The notes under the pieces: model-generated | What the model saw: only the letters and a program-made list of their open reading frames with translations | Told to the model about the DNA's origin: nothing | The model's database searches: none | Made by a program: the position numbers and the translations under genes | Shown here: piece by piece, positions 52,325-63,043 of the stretch | Layout: each line of letters opens with the position of its first letter | Numbering within the stretch: the stretch's first letter is position 1 | From: Stenotrophomonas sp. NA06056 | GTDB taxonomy: Bacteria > Pseudomonadota > Gammaproteobacteria > Xanthomonadales > Xanthomonadaceae | Length of the DNA: 64,000 nt | Assembly: GCF_013364355.1 (NCBI RefSeq) | Contig: NZ_CP054931.1 | Span: forward strand, 2,666,001-2,730,000 | Direction of reading: 5' to 3'

Positions 52325-52516
52325 ATGATCGGAAAGAAGAAACTGTTCTCGTCCATCGCCGGCATCGTCGTGGTCGCCGCCATGTCATTCGGTGCCGCGC
52401 AGGCCTTCGCTACTCCAGTGAAGACCGGCTTTGCGCCGGGCTGCAAGGAACATCCCAGCTGCCCCTACGGCAATGCCGGCTCCCACGGCCTGCTGGTCTG
52501 CTGCGATCCCATGTGA
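52325..52516 (+). CDS. small exported four-cysteine peptide, copy 2
   Basis: 63 residues. The leader MIGKKKLFSSIAGIVVVAAM differs from copy 3 only beyond residue 30. The mature part has GFAPGCKEHPSCPYG and ends LLVCCDPM: C, five residues, C, 12 residues, CC. It has its own AAGGAG, 65 bp after copy 1. Confidence 0.78.
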   Translation: MIGKKKLFSSIAGIVVVAAMSFGAAQAFATPVKTGFAPGCKEHPSCPYGNAGSHGLLVCCDPM

Positions 52517-52547
52517 TCCACCTCGACGCTCTGCAAAGGAGATTCAG

Positions 52548-52742
52548 ATGATCGGAAAGAAGAAGCTGTTCTCATCCATTGCCGGCATCGTGGTAGTTGC
52601 CGCCATGTCGTTCGGTGCCGCGCAGGCCTTCGCCACGCCGGCCAAGGCCGGGTTCGCCCCGGGCTGCGAATACACCCCGGGCTGCCCGTACGGCGGTTCA
52701 GGGCATTGGTCCGGCCCTCGCATCTGCTGCGATCCGCTCTGA
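52548..52742 (+). CDS. small exported four-cysteine peptide, copy 3
   Basis: 64 residues. The same leader as copy 2; the mature part has GFAPGCEYTPGCPYGG and ends PRICCDPL: C, five residues, C, 13 residues, CC. AAAGGAG precedes it, 31 bp after copy 2. A strong terminator follows, closing the operon. Confidence 0.78.
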   Translation: MIGKKKLFSSIAGIVVVAAMSFGAAQAFATPAKAGFAPGCEYTPGCPYGGSGHWSGPRICCDPL

Positions 52743-52818
52743 GCCCGACTGAAAGTTCCAGCCAAGTCGTGACCTGAGCCCAGGCTTCCCGGCCAACGCG
52801 GTCACTTCCGGGCAAACG

Positions 52819-52853
52819 GGCCGGACTACCTTCACCGGTAGTCCGGCCTTTTT
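52819..52853 (+). terminator. strong terminator of the Cys-peptide operon
   Basis: GGCCGGACTACC (52819-52830) pairs perfectly with GGTAGTCCGGCC (52837-52848) around TTCACC, followed by T5. Confidence 0.92.
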
Positions 52854-53004
52854 CATGGCCGTGCTCTGCAGCCACCACTGATCCGCCCCGGATTCATCCT
52901 TGCTGGCTCCCGTTGGCACGCGCTTTTCCAGCCTTCGTCGCATACCGGTTTCACGCCGCAGGCCACGGTGCAACGCTGGACTCCCTTCTCCGGAGCACCG
53001 TGCC

Positions 53005-53337
53005 ATGCCGATGCTTGCCTTGCTGCTGTTGATGGCCGGCCTATGCAACCGCGACGCCGGCACCGGACACGATTCGCTGCGATTGCAGATCCGGCAGGCC
53101 GAGGCCCAACGCGTCGCCCGCGAGCCCGGTGCACATGGGCAGACGGGCCACCAGAGCGTGCAGATTCTGCGCCTGAGCGCGGATCGCGTGCTGCAGGTGG
53201 CCTATGGTCGCGTGCACGGTGGAGCACCAGGGGAGCAGCATGGGCAAGCGCACAGCCGAAGCCTCATGCAACTGTGGCAGCGCGTGGATGGCCACTGGCA
53301 GCTGCAGCGTAGCGCCAGTGTCGAACAACGCGGTTGA
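53005..53337 (+). CDS. hypothetical exported protein
   Basis: 110 residues from MPMLALLLLMAGLC, with CCGGAG upstream of the ATG at 53005. A short hydrophobic N-terminus suggests export; it is not a clean lipobox. The rest (LRLQIRQAEAQRVA, then SVQILRLSADRVLQVAYGRV and LMQLWQRVDGHWQLQR) has an NTF2-like rhythm but no firm family. It ends 44 bp before a tRNA-Val terminator. Confidence 0.5.
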   Translation: MPMLALLLLMAGLCNRDAGTGHDSLRLQIRQAEAQRVAREPGAHGQTGHQSVQILRLSADRVLQVAYGRVHGGAPGEQHGQAHSRSLMQLWQRVDGHWQLQRSASVEQRG

Positions 53338-53383
53338 CGGCGGCAGCCACAGGCCCAACTGAAACGCGCGCAGACCGCAGGCA

Positions 53384-53412
53384 CAAAAAAACCGGCCCAG
53401 GGCCGGCTTTCA
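53384..53412 (-). terminator. terminator after tRNA-Val copy 1
   Basis: CCGGCC and GGCCGG (53392-53406) with a CAG loop; the minus strand continues into a T7 run. Confidence 0.85.
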
Positions 53413-53449
53413 TCGTGTCCACCGTTATTCCGGCAATGCCGGGAACCGG

Positions 53450-53524
53450 TGGTGGGCGGTACAGGGTTCGAACCTGTGACCCCTACCATGTCAAGGTAGT
53501 GCTCTACCGCTGAGCTAACCGCCC
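53450..53524 (-). tRNA. tRNA-Val (anticodon GAC), copy 1
   Basis: 75 nt with CCA; acceptor GGGCGGT, anticodon loop TTGACAT. Confidence 0.96.
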
Positions 53525-53561
53525 AAAAATTCCGTGCAGCCCGCAGGCTGGTGCTTTTACG

Positions 53562-53590
53562 TAAAAACCCGGCGCCAAGGCCGGGCTTTT
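53562..53590 (-). terminator. terminator after tRNA-Val copy 2
   Basis: CCCGGC (53568-53573) and GCCGGG (53580-53585) pair; A5 on the plus strand gives the minus-strand T-run. Confidence 0.75.
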
Positions 53591-53621
53591 CATCCCCACG
53601 AAAGCCCTCTGGAGGACTTCG

Positions 53622-53696
53622 TGGTGGGCGGTACAGGGTTCGAACCTGTGACCCCTACCATGTCAAGGTAGTGCTCTACCGCTGAGCTAACCGCCC
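53622..53696 (-). tRNA. tRNA-Val (anticodon GAC), copy 2
   Basis: 75 nt, identical to copy 1, with encoded CCA. Confidence 0.96.
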
Positions 53697-53803
53697 GTTT
53701 GTTGCGTCTGCAGCGCCGCGATTGCGTCGGTGCAGGCCGCGTATATTACGGACGCCGACCGACAAGCGCAATACTTTTGTGAAGAAAAGCCGCTTTACCG
53801 TGT

Positions 53804-55828
<2,025 letters not shown>

Positions 55829-55978
55829 GGTGTTGCCAGGTCTCGGGGAAGGTGAGTATACGGGGCGTCCGGTGACGGTCGGCTGAGGGGAAGCCTGCCT
55901 CAAAGATGGGGGTCAGGCTGATGGTGGCAACCCGGTATCGAAGTCCAGGTTGGGACCTCCACCGCTGGAGCGCATTCC

Positions 55979-56512
55979 ATGCCTTTCCCACCCCGCTACC
56001 GCCGGCATCCTCTGGGTGTCACCGTTGTCGAGCTCGCCGCCGTCATGGCGTTGCTGGCGATACTGCTCGCCCTGGGATTGCCGGTGCTGCTGGAGCCTCT
56101 GGAGCGCAGCAGGGCGGACACAACCCGGCTGCGCCTGGTATCGGTGTTCAACTCCGCCCGCGCCATGGCCATCACCCATCGCCGCGTAGTCACCGTATGT
56201 CCCAGCATCGATGGAACCGGCTGCGATGCCGACTGGGCCAGTGGCTGGCTGATCCAGGCGGACCGCTCAGCCGGGCCGGACGAAGCGGTGGGACCGCGCC
56301 AGTTCCTGGCTGGAACGAGATCGCCGCGGATACGCGCCAGCAGCACTCAAAGCCGCAGATACCTGCGATTCCAGGGCGACGGCCGCAGTGGTGGCAGCAC
56401 GCTGACTGTAAGGATCTGCGTCGGAGCGCAGCTGCACAGCGAGGTGATCGTCAACAACGTCGGCCGCACACGCTCGGTCCGTCAACGAACGCCCGCCCCT
56501 TGCCCCTTCTGA
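55979..56512 (+). CDS. fimT: GspH/FimT-family pseudopilin, orphan
   Basis: 177 residues. A prepilin-type N-terminus (HPLG-VTVVELAAVMALLAIL, Glu at +5) is followed by a GspH-like beta domain with a cysteine pair (VTVCPSIDGTGC). GGAG lies eight bases before the ATG. It is separate from the minor-pilin operon at 56707-63570 and points towards it. Probably a minor pilin of the same type IV pilus. Confidence 0.83.
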   Translation: MPFPPRYRRHPLGVTVVELAAVMALLAILLALGLPVLLEPLERSRADTTRLRLVSVFNSARAMAITHRRVVTVCPSIDGTGCDADWASGWLIQADRSAGPDEAVGPRQFLAGTRSPRIRASSTQSRRYLRFQGDGRSGGSTLTVRICVGAQLHSEVIVNNVGRTRSVRQRTPAPCPF

Positions 56513-56532
56513 GCGGTGGCGGCGCAGACGCA

Positions 56533-56564
56533 GAAAAGCAAAAGCCGCGATTTCTCGCGGCTTC
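56533..56564 (-). terminator. terminator after tRNA-Asn
   Basis: AGCCGCGA and TCGCGGCT pair around TTTC (56543-56562), followed on the minus strand by TTTTGCTTTT. Confidence 0.88.
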
Positions 56565-56576
56565 TGCAGGATCTTG

Positions 56577-56650
56577 CGCCCGAAGTTGGACTCGAACCAA
56601 CGACCCCCTGATTAACAGTCAAGTGCTCTAACCGGCTGAGCTATTCGGGC
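56577..56650 (-). tRNA. tRNA-Asn (anticodon GUU), CCA not encoded
   Basis: 74 nt. The acceptor GCCCGAA pairs with TTCGGGC, and the anticodon loop is CTGTTAA. The 3' end reads G then CAA, so CCA would be added by the nucleotidyltransferase, unlike the other tRNAs here. Confidence 0.94.
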
Positions 56651-56706
56651 GGGGAGGCGCATTTTAGATGCTCATCCGCGACGATGCAAGCCTCTTCTGC
56701 AACCAC

Positions 56707-57147
56707 TCACCAGCAGGTCAGGCTGCTGGAGTTGGCCGGGGTCTTCACGCCCGCCTGGTTGAGGGTCAGCGTGCCGCACTTGTCCTTGGCCTGGTTGCCC
56801 TGCGGCACTGCCGTGATGGTGTAGGCCGTGGCGGTCGGCACGATGGTGACCGCGTACATCGTGGTCCCGCCTTCGCGCGGCGAATTGATCTTGGTGCTGC
56901 TGGTCTCGCCGAAGGTGAACGAGGCGTAGCTGTTGTTCAGCGTGTGATGACGTTCGGCGCGCTGCGCGTACTCCACCATTTCCGCCTTTGCCGCTGCACG
57001 ACGCGACTTGCGCACGTGATCGGTGTAGTTGGGATAGGCGACAGCGGCGAGGATGCCGACGACGATGACCACGATCATCAGTTCGATCAGGGTGAAGCCC
57101 TGGGCGGCCGACCGCAGCGAGCGAGGGGAAAGAGAAGGTCTGCTCAC
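56707..57147 (-). CDS. pilE: type IV minor pilin PilE
   Basis: 146 residues from GTG 57147. Prepilin cleavage lies before QG-FTLIELMIVVIVVGILAAV, with Glu at +5. The globular part ends with a cysteine pair (DKCGTLT and SLTCW). The GTG overlaps the pilY1 TGA as GTGA, so it is translationally coupled. It is last in fimU-pilV-pilW-pilX-pilY1-pilE, encoding the pilus priming complex. Confidence 0.9.
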   Translation of the reverse strand: MSRPSLSPRSLRSAAQGFTLIELMIVVIVVGILAAVAYPNYTDHVRKSRRAAAKAEMVEYAQRAERHHTLNNSYASFTFGETSSTKINSPREGGTTMYAVTIVPTATAYTITAVPQGNQAKDKCGTLTLNQAGVKTPANSSSLTCW

Positions 57148-60100
57148 TGGATCTGTCTCCACGATTGGCGACCGCATGGATAAGGAACGTAGAGCGTTTC
57201 ATCGCCCTTGTTGATCGGCTGCACGCAGGCCGGGGTCGGCGGCGCCGGCGGATTCTCGCTCCCCGGCACACCCGGCACCATGTTCGGCGGCGTGTCCCGT
57301 GACAACGCACCGGCCTTGATGTCGCGCACGACACCGCCACTGCCGCTGGTCGAGTTGATCTTCAGCGCCGCTGTGCCGGACGCCACCGGCGTGCCGTCAG
57401 GCGAATTGATCGTCGCACGACCCAGTGCACCGCTACCGGTCAATGCCTGCAGGCCGAACAGCCAGTTGTTGCCCGACGAGGCGCAGCCGGTACTTCCCAC
57501 CATCGGCACGTAGGTCGGCATGTAGACGATGCCGTTGGACAGCGTCGGGTTGCCGACGAAACGCTCGCCGGTCGGCAGATCGATGTACCAGCCGCGCGCA
57601 TTGGCAGGTGGCGTCCCCTGCGACAGCATGCGCTGATCACCGGTAGTGCTCACTGCACCAGAGGTCAGGCTGGCACGGGTAAGCGTGCCGGTCACGGGGC
57701 CATTCACCGTGTCATTGACGGCGTACAGGCTCTGCAGCGAGGTATCGGTCGGATCACCAACGAAAGAGAAGCTGCCACTGCCGAAGTACAGCATCACGCC
57801 GCCGGTGGCGCCATTGCCTGCAGTGATGCCGCCGGTGATCGGCTGGCGCAGTGTCCGCCCGCCTTCCGTGTAGGAGCGCGTGGTGAACAGCGGCGTGGTC
57901 AGGCTGGTGGAGGTATCGCGCAGGTCGAATTTCCAGACTGCACCCTTCTGGTCGGTGCCGTACACGGTATCGGAATACCCGTCACGACGACGTTCGTTCT
58001 GCTTGCTGCCGCCCCAGCGGTCAACCACCACGATGCTGCCCAGACCATTGTTGCCAGCCGGTGCGGCCGCCTCCACCGCTTCGATCATGGTCACCCGCGG
58101 CGTACCGGTGCCGATGTCGACCATGAACAGCACCGCCTTCTGGTTGGCACTGTTGAAGCCATTGCCGAAGATCGCCTTCCACACCGGCGCACCATTCTCG
58201 AGCACCGGCACGATCACCGGCTTGCCCAGCACGTGGCCGATGTTCTTGCGCACGGCCTCCGGCAGGTTGCTGTCCAGATCGCTGATTTCCCACAGCTTGT
58301 TGCCGGCGCCGAAAGCGGTTCCCGCCGTGACATCAAGCGCGAATACGCTGCGTCCACCGGCGCCGGCTGCACCGACCAGGGTGGTATGCCAGCTACGGCC
58401 GTAGTAGCTGTCACCCACCGATATCTGGCCATCAACGTAGTAGCGATGATCGAACTTCTGATCATTCAGATCGGTCGCGTTGTAGGGGAACAGCAGGTTG
58501 CCCATGTGCCCCAGCGCGGTGGCCGGGATATAGGCGAAGTCCTCGCTGCCACCACCGCCAAGAACTTCGCCCTTGGCGTTGATGCCGCCGTTGAAGGCAT
58601 GCAGCATGCCATCGTTGGCACCCACGTAGACCATGTACTTGGCTGACCTGGCCTTGCCATCCAGGTACAGGCCGTAGCTGGTGCCCAGGTCGCCGCTGAA
58701 GCGCCGGTAGCCGTAGTCGTCGATCGGCGCGCTGACCACCGGGCTGGAGGTGACGATGTCACCCAGCCGCGTGGTGCGATCACGCAGCTTGCCGCCACTG
58801 CGTTTTTCGCCCGCGGTGTCGCCCAGCAGATAGTTCACGGCTGAGGCGGCATCTGCCCCCAGTTTCTCCAGTTCGGCCTTGTTGCAGCGGGACATGCCTG
58901 GATACAGCGTAGCGGGCTTGGTGCACAGGTCGTCCAGGGTGACATTCGAACCGCTGAACTTGCTGGTGGCGCCGTTCTTGGTGAAATACACCGAACGCGC
59001 CGTCGCTGCCGGCAGCTGTGCACTGGCTTCCCATATCGGGGTGGAGATCACGGTGCGTGTCTTCTGGTCGACCGACAGCGTGCTGGCGGTCAGCCGGCTG
59101 AACCAGTCGGTACCTTCATTGGCGATCTCATAGCTGGGCGCCACCGAGATCGAGCCGGCACCAATGCGCGCACCACTGGAACCAACACCACCAGACGGCG
59201 AGGCGCCACTGGTCACCGCCGACAGCACACGGCGCATCGCCGTTGTGATTTCCTCCGGCGTACGCGCGTTGATGTATTCGCCACGGGTGTTGACCGCCGC
59301 ATGCCAGATGTCATCGACGGTGCTGCGGTTGTCGTCCTGGCTGGCCGGCCAGTTCGAGTAGATCGAGGCGTCGGTGTAGGCGTCCTGCTTCAGGTCGGGG
59401 TTGAACAGGTTGCCACGCGCGCCCAGGGTGACGCCGTAGAAATTCAGGTGCAGATTGGTCTGGCAGTCCAGGCGCTTGTCCGGGTTGCCAGCCTTGCACG
59501 CGTTCACCACCGGCACCTGGCCAGCCAGCAGGTCCGCGCGCAGCGGCGGTTGCCCGGATTGGTTGTTGTAGTACTGGCTGACGATGTCGGCCATGGTGTT
59601 GAAGTTGCCGTCGCTGAACGGAATGCCCATGGTGCCGTCGGCGTTTCCGGCGGTGGTCGGTCCGCCCTGGTTGCTGAAGCCGTCGGTGAACAGCATCACC
59701 GCGTTCTTCTGGCAGGCGAGCTGGACCGGCGCGGTCGAATCAGTCCGGGTGAACTGCAGGGCCGCCGCATTGACGGCGAAGCGGTTGGGCGTACCGCCAC
59801 TGGCGGTGAGCGCGATCATGTCCGTGTACAGCGCGGCCTTGTCGTTGGGCACCGCCATGTCACGCATCGCCAGGCGCTTGTTGTTGTCGGTGCCACTGTT
59901 GTAGCTGCCGTACTGGTTGATACGGAAGTAACCCACGCGAAGATTGTTGACGTCGGCCAGGGAGCGCGTCATGCCAGCGATCATCGCGCGATTGCGGTTT
60001 CCGTAATAGGAATACCAGTTTGCGAAATTCTGCAGTGCCGCGGTATTGCTCGACTTGATCGTATATTTCCACAGCGCGCAGCCGCTGCCGCAGGCATCGT

Positions 60101-60869
60101 TCACCTTTGTGCGAGCGACACTCGAATAGGCATTCGCCGTGCCGTCCAGCTGCGGATAGGGATCGTTGTTGGAGGACCAGGGCGTGAAGAACGTTGCCGG
60201 CCAGTACTGCATGTAGACCGTTGCCGCGCCATTGTTCCAGGTGTAGTCGTAGTTGAGGTTGTAGTTGCTGTTGCCATACCGGAACGGCGTATTGGCGGGA
60301 ATCACCATGCCGTTCTGCATGCGGAAGCTGTTGTTGGCGTTGGTGGTGTAGTAATTCCCCGCCAGCGCCACAGTGTCGGTGTTGCGCGGGTCGATCTTCG
60401 TCGCCGCCTGTGCTGCGTTGGGATACGGCGCGCCGGTACCATCGACCCACGGCCCGTAGTTCACCGCCGGGTTGAAGTAGGTCGGGTTGTACGCGGAAGA
60501 CCGCGCGAAGCCCAGCGAATCAAGCGGAGGGATCCCGTAATAGTTGTTGATACGGGCGCCCGGCAGGACGTAGAAGTAATCGCAGCTGCCCGAGGTGTTG
60601 ATGTTGCCGTTGCGGTCGAAGAAGCTCTGCCGGCTGGTATCCCAGCAGCCTTCGCCATCCTGGCCCGGGAACTGGGTCTGGAAGGTCATCGAGCCGGAAT
60701 CATCCACCGCCATGATGAAGGCAGGCGGCGTCTGCACCTGGTTGTTGAGCGGCGCCTGTGCCAGCACGCCCTGCGCCTGCGCGGCGGTCAGGTTGTAGGC
60801 GACCACTGCCAGACCGGCGACCACGACCGCCGAACCGGCAGCCATCCATTGGGTTCTACGCGTAGCCAT
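57144..60869 (-). CDS. pilY1: type IV pilus tip adhesin/assembly factor PilY1
   Basis: 1241 residues from MATRRTQWMAAGSAVVVAGL, with a Sec signal (ends about 34). The N-terminal von Willebrand A-like part has the metal site FIMAVDDSGSM. The C-terminal PilC/PilY1 beta-propeller (about 700-1150) includes VGANDGMLHAFNGG and YGTDQKGAVWKFD. It rides on the pilus tip with minor pilins and can act in adhesion and surface sensing. An open frame upstream to 61292 belongs to another frame of pilX. Confidence 0.93.
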   Translation of the reverse strand: MATRRTQWMAAGSAVVVAGLAVVAYNLTAAQAQGVLAQAPLNNQVQTPPAFIMAVDDSGSMTFQTQFPGQDGEGCWDTSRQSFFDRNGNINTSGSCDYFYVLPGARINNYYGIPPLDSLGFARSSAYNPTYFNPAVNYGPWVDGTGAPYPNAAQAATKIDPRNTDTVALAGNYYTTNANNSFRMQNGMVIPANTPFRYGNSNYNLNYDYTWNNGAATVYMQYWPATFFTPWSSNNDPYPQLDGTANAYSSVARTKVNDACGSGCALWKYTIKSSNTAALQNFANWYSYYGNRNRAMIAGMTRSLADVNNLRVGYFRINQYGSYNSGTDNNKRLAMRDMAVPNDKAALYTDMIALTASGGTPNRFAVNAAALQFTRTDSTAPVQLACQKNAVMLFTDGFSNQGGPTTAGNADGTMGIPFSDGNFNTMADIVSQYYNNQSGQPPLRADLLAGQVPVVNACKAGNPDKRLDCQTNLHLNFYGVTLGARGNLFNPDLKQDAYTDASIYSNWPASQDDNRSTVDDIWHAAVNTRGEYINARTPEEITTAMRRVLSAVTSGASPSGGVGSSGARIGAGSISVAPSYEIANEGTDWFSRLTASTLSVDQKTRTVISTPIWEASAQLPAATARSVYFTKNGATSKFSGSNVTLDDLCTKPATLYPGMSRCNKAELEKLGADAASAVNYLLGDTAGEKRSGGKLRDRTTRLGDIVTSSPVVSAPIDDYGYRRFSGDLGTSYGLYLDGKARSAKYMVYVGANDGMLHAFNGGINAKGEVLGGGGSEDFAYIPATALGHMGNLLFPYNATDLNDQKFDHRYYVDGQISVGDSYYGRSWHTTLVGAAGAGGRSVFALDVTAGTAFGAGNKLWEISDLDSNLPEAVRKNIGHVLGKPVIVPVLENGAPVWKAIFGNGFNSANQKAVLFMVDIGTGTPRVTMIEAVEAAAPAGNNGLGSIVVVDRWGGSKQNERRRDGYSDTVYGTDQKGAVWKFDLRDTSTSLTTPLFTTRSYTEGGRTLRQPITGGITAGNGATGGVMLYFGSGSFSFVGDPTDTSLQSLYAVNDTVNGPVTGTLTRASLTSGAVSTTGDQRMLSQGTPPANARGWYIDLPTGERFVGNPTLSNGIVYMPTYVPMVGSTGCASSGNNWLFGLQALTGSGALGRATINSPDGTPVASGTAALKINSTSGSGGVVRDIKAGALSRDTPPNMVPGVPGSENPPAPPTPACVQPINKGDETLYVPYPCGRQSWRQIQ

Positions 60870-60879
60870 CGCCGCGTCC

Positions 60880-61413
60880 TCAGAGCTTGAAAATGGTATC
60901 GACCACCGACGACGAGGTCGGATTGGTCGGATCATCGGCGGCGAAGGCCGTGATCTGGTAGGTGCCAGTCGCCTGGTCGTCAGGCTGTCCTTCATCGATG
61001 GCATTACCACCGGGGCCACCACACTTGTCGATGCGACGCACGTTGACGCTGGGCACCGACGCAACCGTCTGCTTCTGCGCCCACGCAATCGCATCGAACT
61101 GGTCTTCGCAGTCGTAGCTGATCGAACTGGAGCTGATGAGGCTGCCCTTCGGCAGATCCTTGCGGTCCAGGATCGCTTCGGCGGCGCGCTCGGCGTTGCG
61201 GACCACCGCCTCGGAATTCTGGAAGGATCGATTGGCGGCGCGATAGTTGGAGGCCATCTTTTCCTGCATGCCTGCCACCTGCATGCCGGCAATGCCGATC
61301 AGCGCAAGCAGCAACAGCATGATCAGGGCCACGTACAGCACCACGCCACGCTGCCGCTGCGGCAACTGCGGCGGGCGGCGGCTTGGGCGGCGCACGGTCG
61401 GGATAGGGCGCAT
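60880..61413 (-). CDS. pilX: type IV pilus minor pilin PilX
   Basis: 177 residues. The basic N-terminus QRQRG is followed by VVLYVALIMLLLLALIGIAG (no Glu at +5, as common in PilX), then GMQVAGMQEKMASNYRAANR, a PilX signature. A disulfide is possible (YDCEDQ, DKCGGP). It precedes pilY1 by 10 bp. Confidence 0.9.
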   Translation of the reverse strand: MRPIPTVRRPSRRPPQLPQRQRGVVLYVALIMLLLLALIGIAGMQVAGMQEKMASNYRAANRSFQNSEAVVRNAERAAEAILDRKDLPKGSLISSSSISYDCEDQFDAIAWAQKQTVASVPSVNVRRIDKCGGPGGNAIDEGQPDDQATGTYQITAFAADDPTNPTSSSVVDTIFKL

Positions 61414-61415
61414 GG

Positions 61416-62567
61416 TCAGTTTCCGAACAGTCGGTTGCGCAAGGCGATGCTCACTTCATACGAAGTGCGGTAGCGCCCGTCAGTGACACCGTCCTGGTCG
61501 TAGGTCATCCCCAGCACGCCGAGCTTGGCGGCGGCATCCTTCGGTTTGGACGCCGATGCCGAGGATGGGCTGCGGGCGATCAGCCCCACCTGCACCTGGC
61601 CAACGCGCCGCCATTGGTTGGCGCCGGCCGCGTTGGCCTGGGTCGTCACCACCGAGGCCGTGTTGAGCGTGGTGATGTTGCCCACCGGTGGCGTCGCCGT
61701 GGTGATGTTGGTGGTGGTATCCAGGCCGAACAGCACCTGCATGTTCTCGATGCCTTCCACCAGTTCTTCGTTGATGGCGTAGGCGCCGGCCGAATTGGCC
61801 CGCGCACGGCGCAGGCCAGGCCCGCTGGCACCGTTGCCGATGTAGTAGACCAGCGATTCGGCGCGATAGACCATCGTCGGTTCCGGCTGTGGCGCATAGC
61901 GCGACAGGTCCACGCCGGTGGCGGTGATGGTGCCGGCGCTGGTTGTGCCGCCGAAGAAGTCCACCGACTCGCAGTTGGCCACGCCGAACAGCGTCGGTGC
62001 CGCCACGCCGCCGCCGGTCAGGCGCTGCCAGCGGGTTGCGTCCACGGTCAGTTTCGATCCGGCCACACCGAGTACCGGCACACCTTCCGGCGCGAGGAAA
62101 CGCAGGACAAGGATGTCGCTGCCCGGCATGGGTGCCGGATTGAGGTTGGCGATTGAGCTGGGCAGACCCGTGGGCACGTTGCCCTTGCCCACCGCCAGCG
62201 TTGCCGCCGGGCCGGTACCGGGTGCTTCATAGCCCTGCACCGCCACGCTGAAGTCCAGCGGACTGCCGCTGCCGGTGGTCGCGCCCAGGTTGTAGTGCGG
62301 CTCACCCAGCCCCAGCGTCATGTGGGCCTGGTCATTGACGCAACCGGTGTGGCCCGCCATGCGGATGTCGCGCTCGAGGAAGTCGAGTGCGAAGCGACCA
62401 TTCTCCTGCGCGCGCGCCACGCCCTCCGACAGCCGTGACGCCGCCTGCGAGGCAATGAATATCTGGATGACGCCCAGCATCAGCAACAGGCCGATGACCA
62501 TGGACACCATCAACTCGATCAGCGACAGCCCTGCCTGCCGGAACCGGGAGGAGTACGGGAGACTCAT
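61416..62567 (-). CDS. pilW: type IV pilus minor pilin PilW
   Basis: 383 residues. The prepilin segment is RQAG-LSLIELMVSMVIGLLL with Glu at +5, followed by the PilW domain (ARAQENGRFALDFLERDIRM). The gene overlaps pilV's stop by four bases. It is part of the priming complex under PilY1. Confidence 0.92.
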   Translation of the reverse strand: MSLPYSSRFRQAGLSLIELMVSMVIGLLLMLGVIQIFIASQAASRLSEGVARAQENGRFALDFLERDIRMAGHTGCVNDQAHMTLGLGEPHYNLGATTGSGSPLDFSVAVQGYEAPGTGPAATLAVGKGNVPTGLPSSIANLNPAPMPGSDILVLRFLAPEGVPVLGVAGSKLTVDATRWQRLTGGGVAAPTLFGVANCESVDFFGGTTSAGTITATGVDLSRYAPQPEPTMVYRAESLVYYIGNGASGPGLRRARANSAGAYAINEELVEGIENMQVLFGLDTTTNITTATPPVGNITTLNTASVVTTQANAAGANQWRRVGQVQVGLIARSPSSASASKPKDAAAKLGVLGMTYDQDGVTDGRYRTSYEVSIALRNRLFGN

Positions 62568-63043
62568 AGCTGGGTCTCCAGGGCGAAGGTGGTCGGCGTA
62601 TCCGGGTTCTTGGCGTTCCAGCGCTCATCGGCCCAGGTGATCGCCACGGTGGCCACACCGTTGTTGACGGTGACCGTAGCGGCGGCGTTGTCGCCCAGCG
62701 CCTTGACCACCTTGCACTGCCAGGCGGCCACGTTCTGCGCGATGGTGACCGCAGCGACCGGACGGCCGCAGACGCCGGTGGCGCTCTTGCTGCCGGCGGA
62801 GAAGGTGGCGGTGGAATACCACGCGGCCTGGTAGCGGTTGCTGCGCATCTGCTCGGTCAGGTCGTACGCCAGGTTGGTCGCCTGGGTGCGGTAGTTGGAG
62901 CTCTGCACGTAGCGCACGTTCATGGTCTGCAGCAGGGCGAAGCCCAGCAGGCCGAAGGCCAGCACGACCATCGCGATCAGCACCTCCAGCAGGCTGAAGC
63001 CGCCCTGTTGGCGCGGGGCGTGGAATGAGGTGCGATGTTTCAT
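62564..63043 (-). CDS. pilV: type IV pilus minor pilin PilV
   Basis: 159 residues from MKHRTSFHAPRQQGG, with FSLLEVLIAMVVLAFGLLGF (Glu at +5) and the PilV tail (VCGRPVAAV). ATGA overlaps with fimU and pilW show tight coupling. Confidence 0.9.
   Translation of the reverse strand: MKHRTSFHAPRQQGGFSLLEVLIAMVVLAFGLLGFALLQTMNVRYVQSSNYRTQATNLAYDLTEQMRSNRYQAAWYSTATFSAGSKSATGVCGRPVAAVTIAQNVAAWQCKVVKALGDNAAATVTVNNGVATVAITWADERWNAKNPDTPTTFALETQL

Noticed and set aside
59301..60890. 529-codon plus-strand frame antisense to pilY1
   Set aside because: The composition is Val/Gly/Arg-rich without a domain; it mirrors pilY1 codons.
57144..61292. PilY1 read as a 1382-residue protein
   Set aside because: The extra N-terminal part is another frame of pilX; a good signal peptide begins at 60869.
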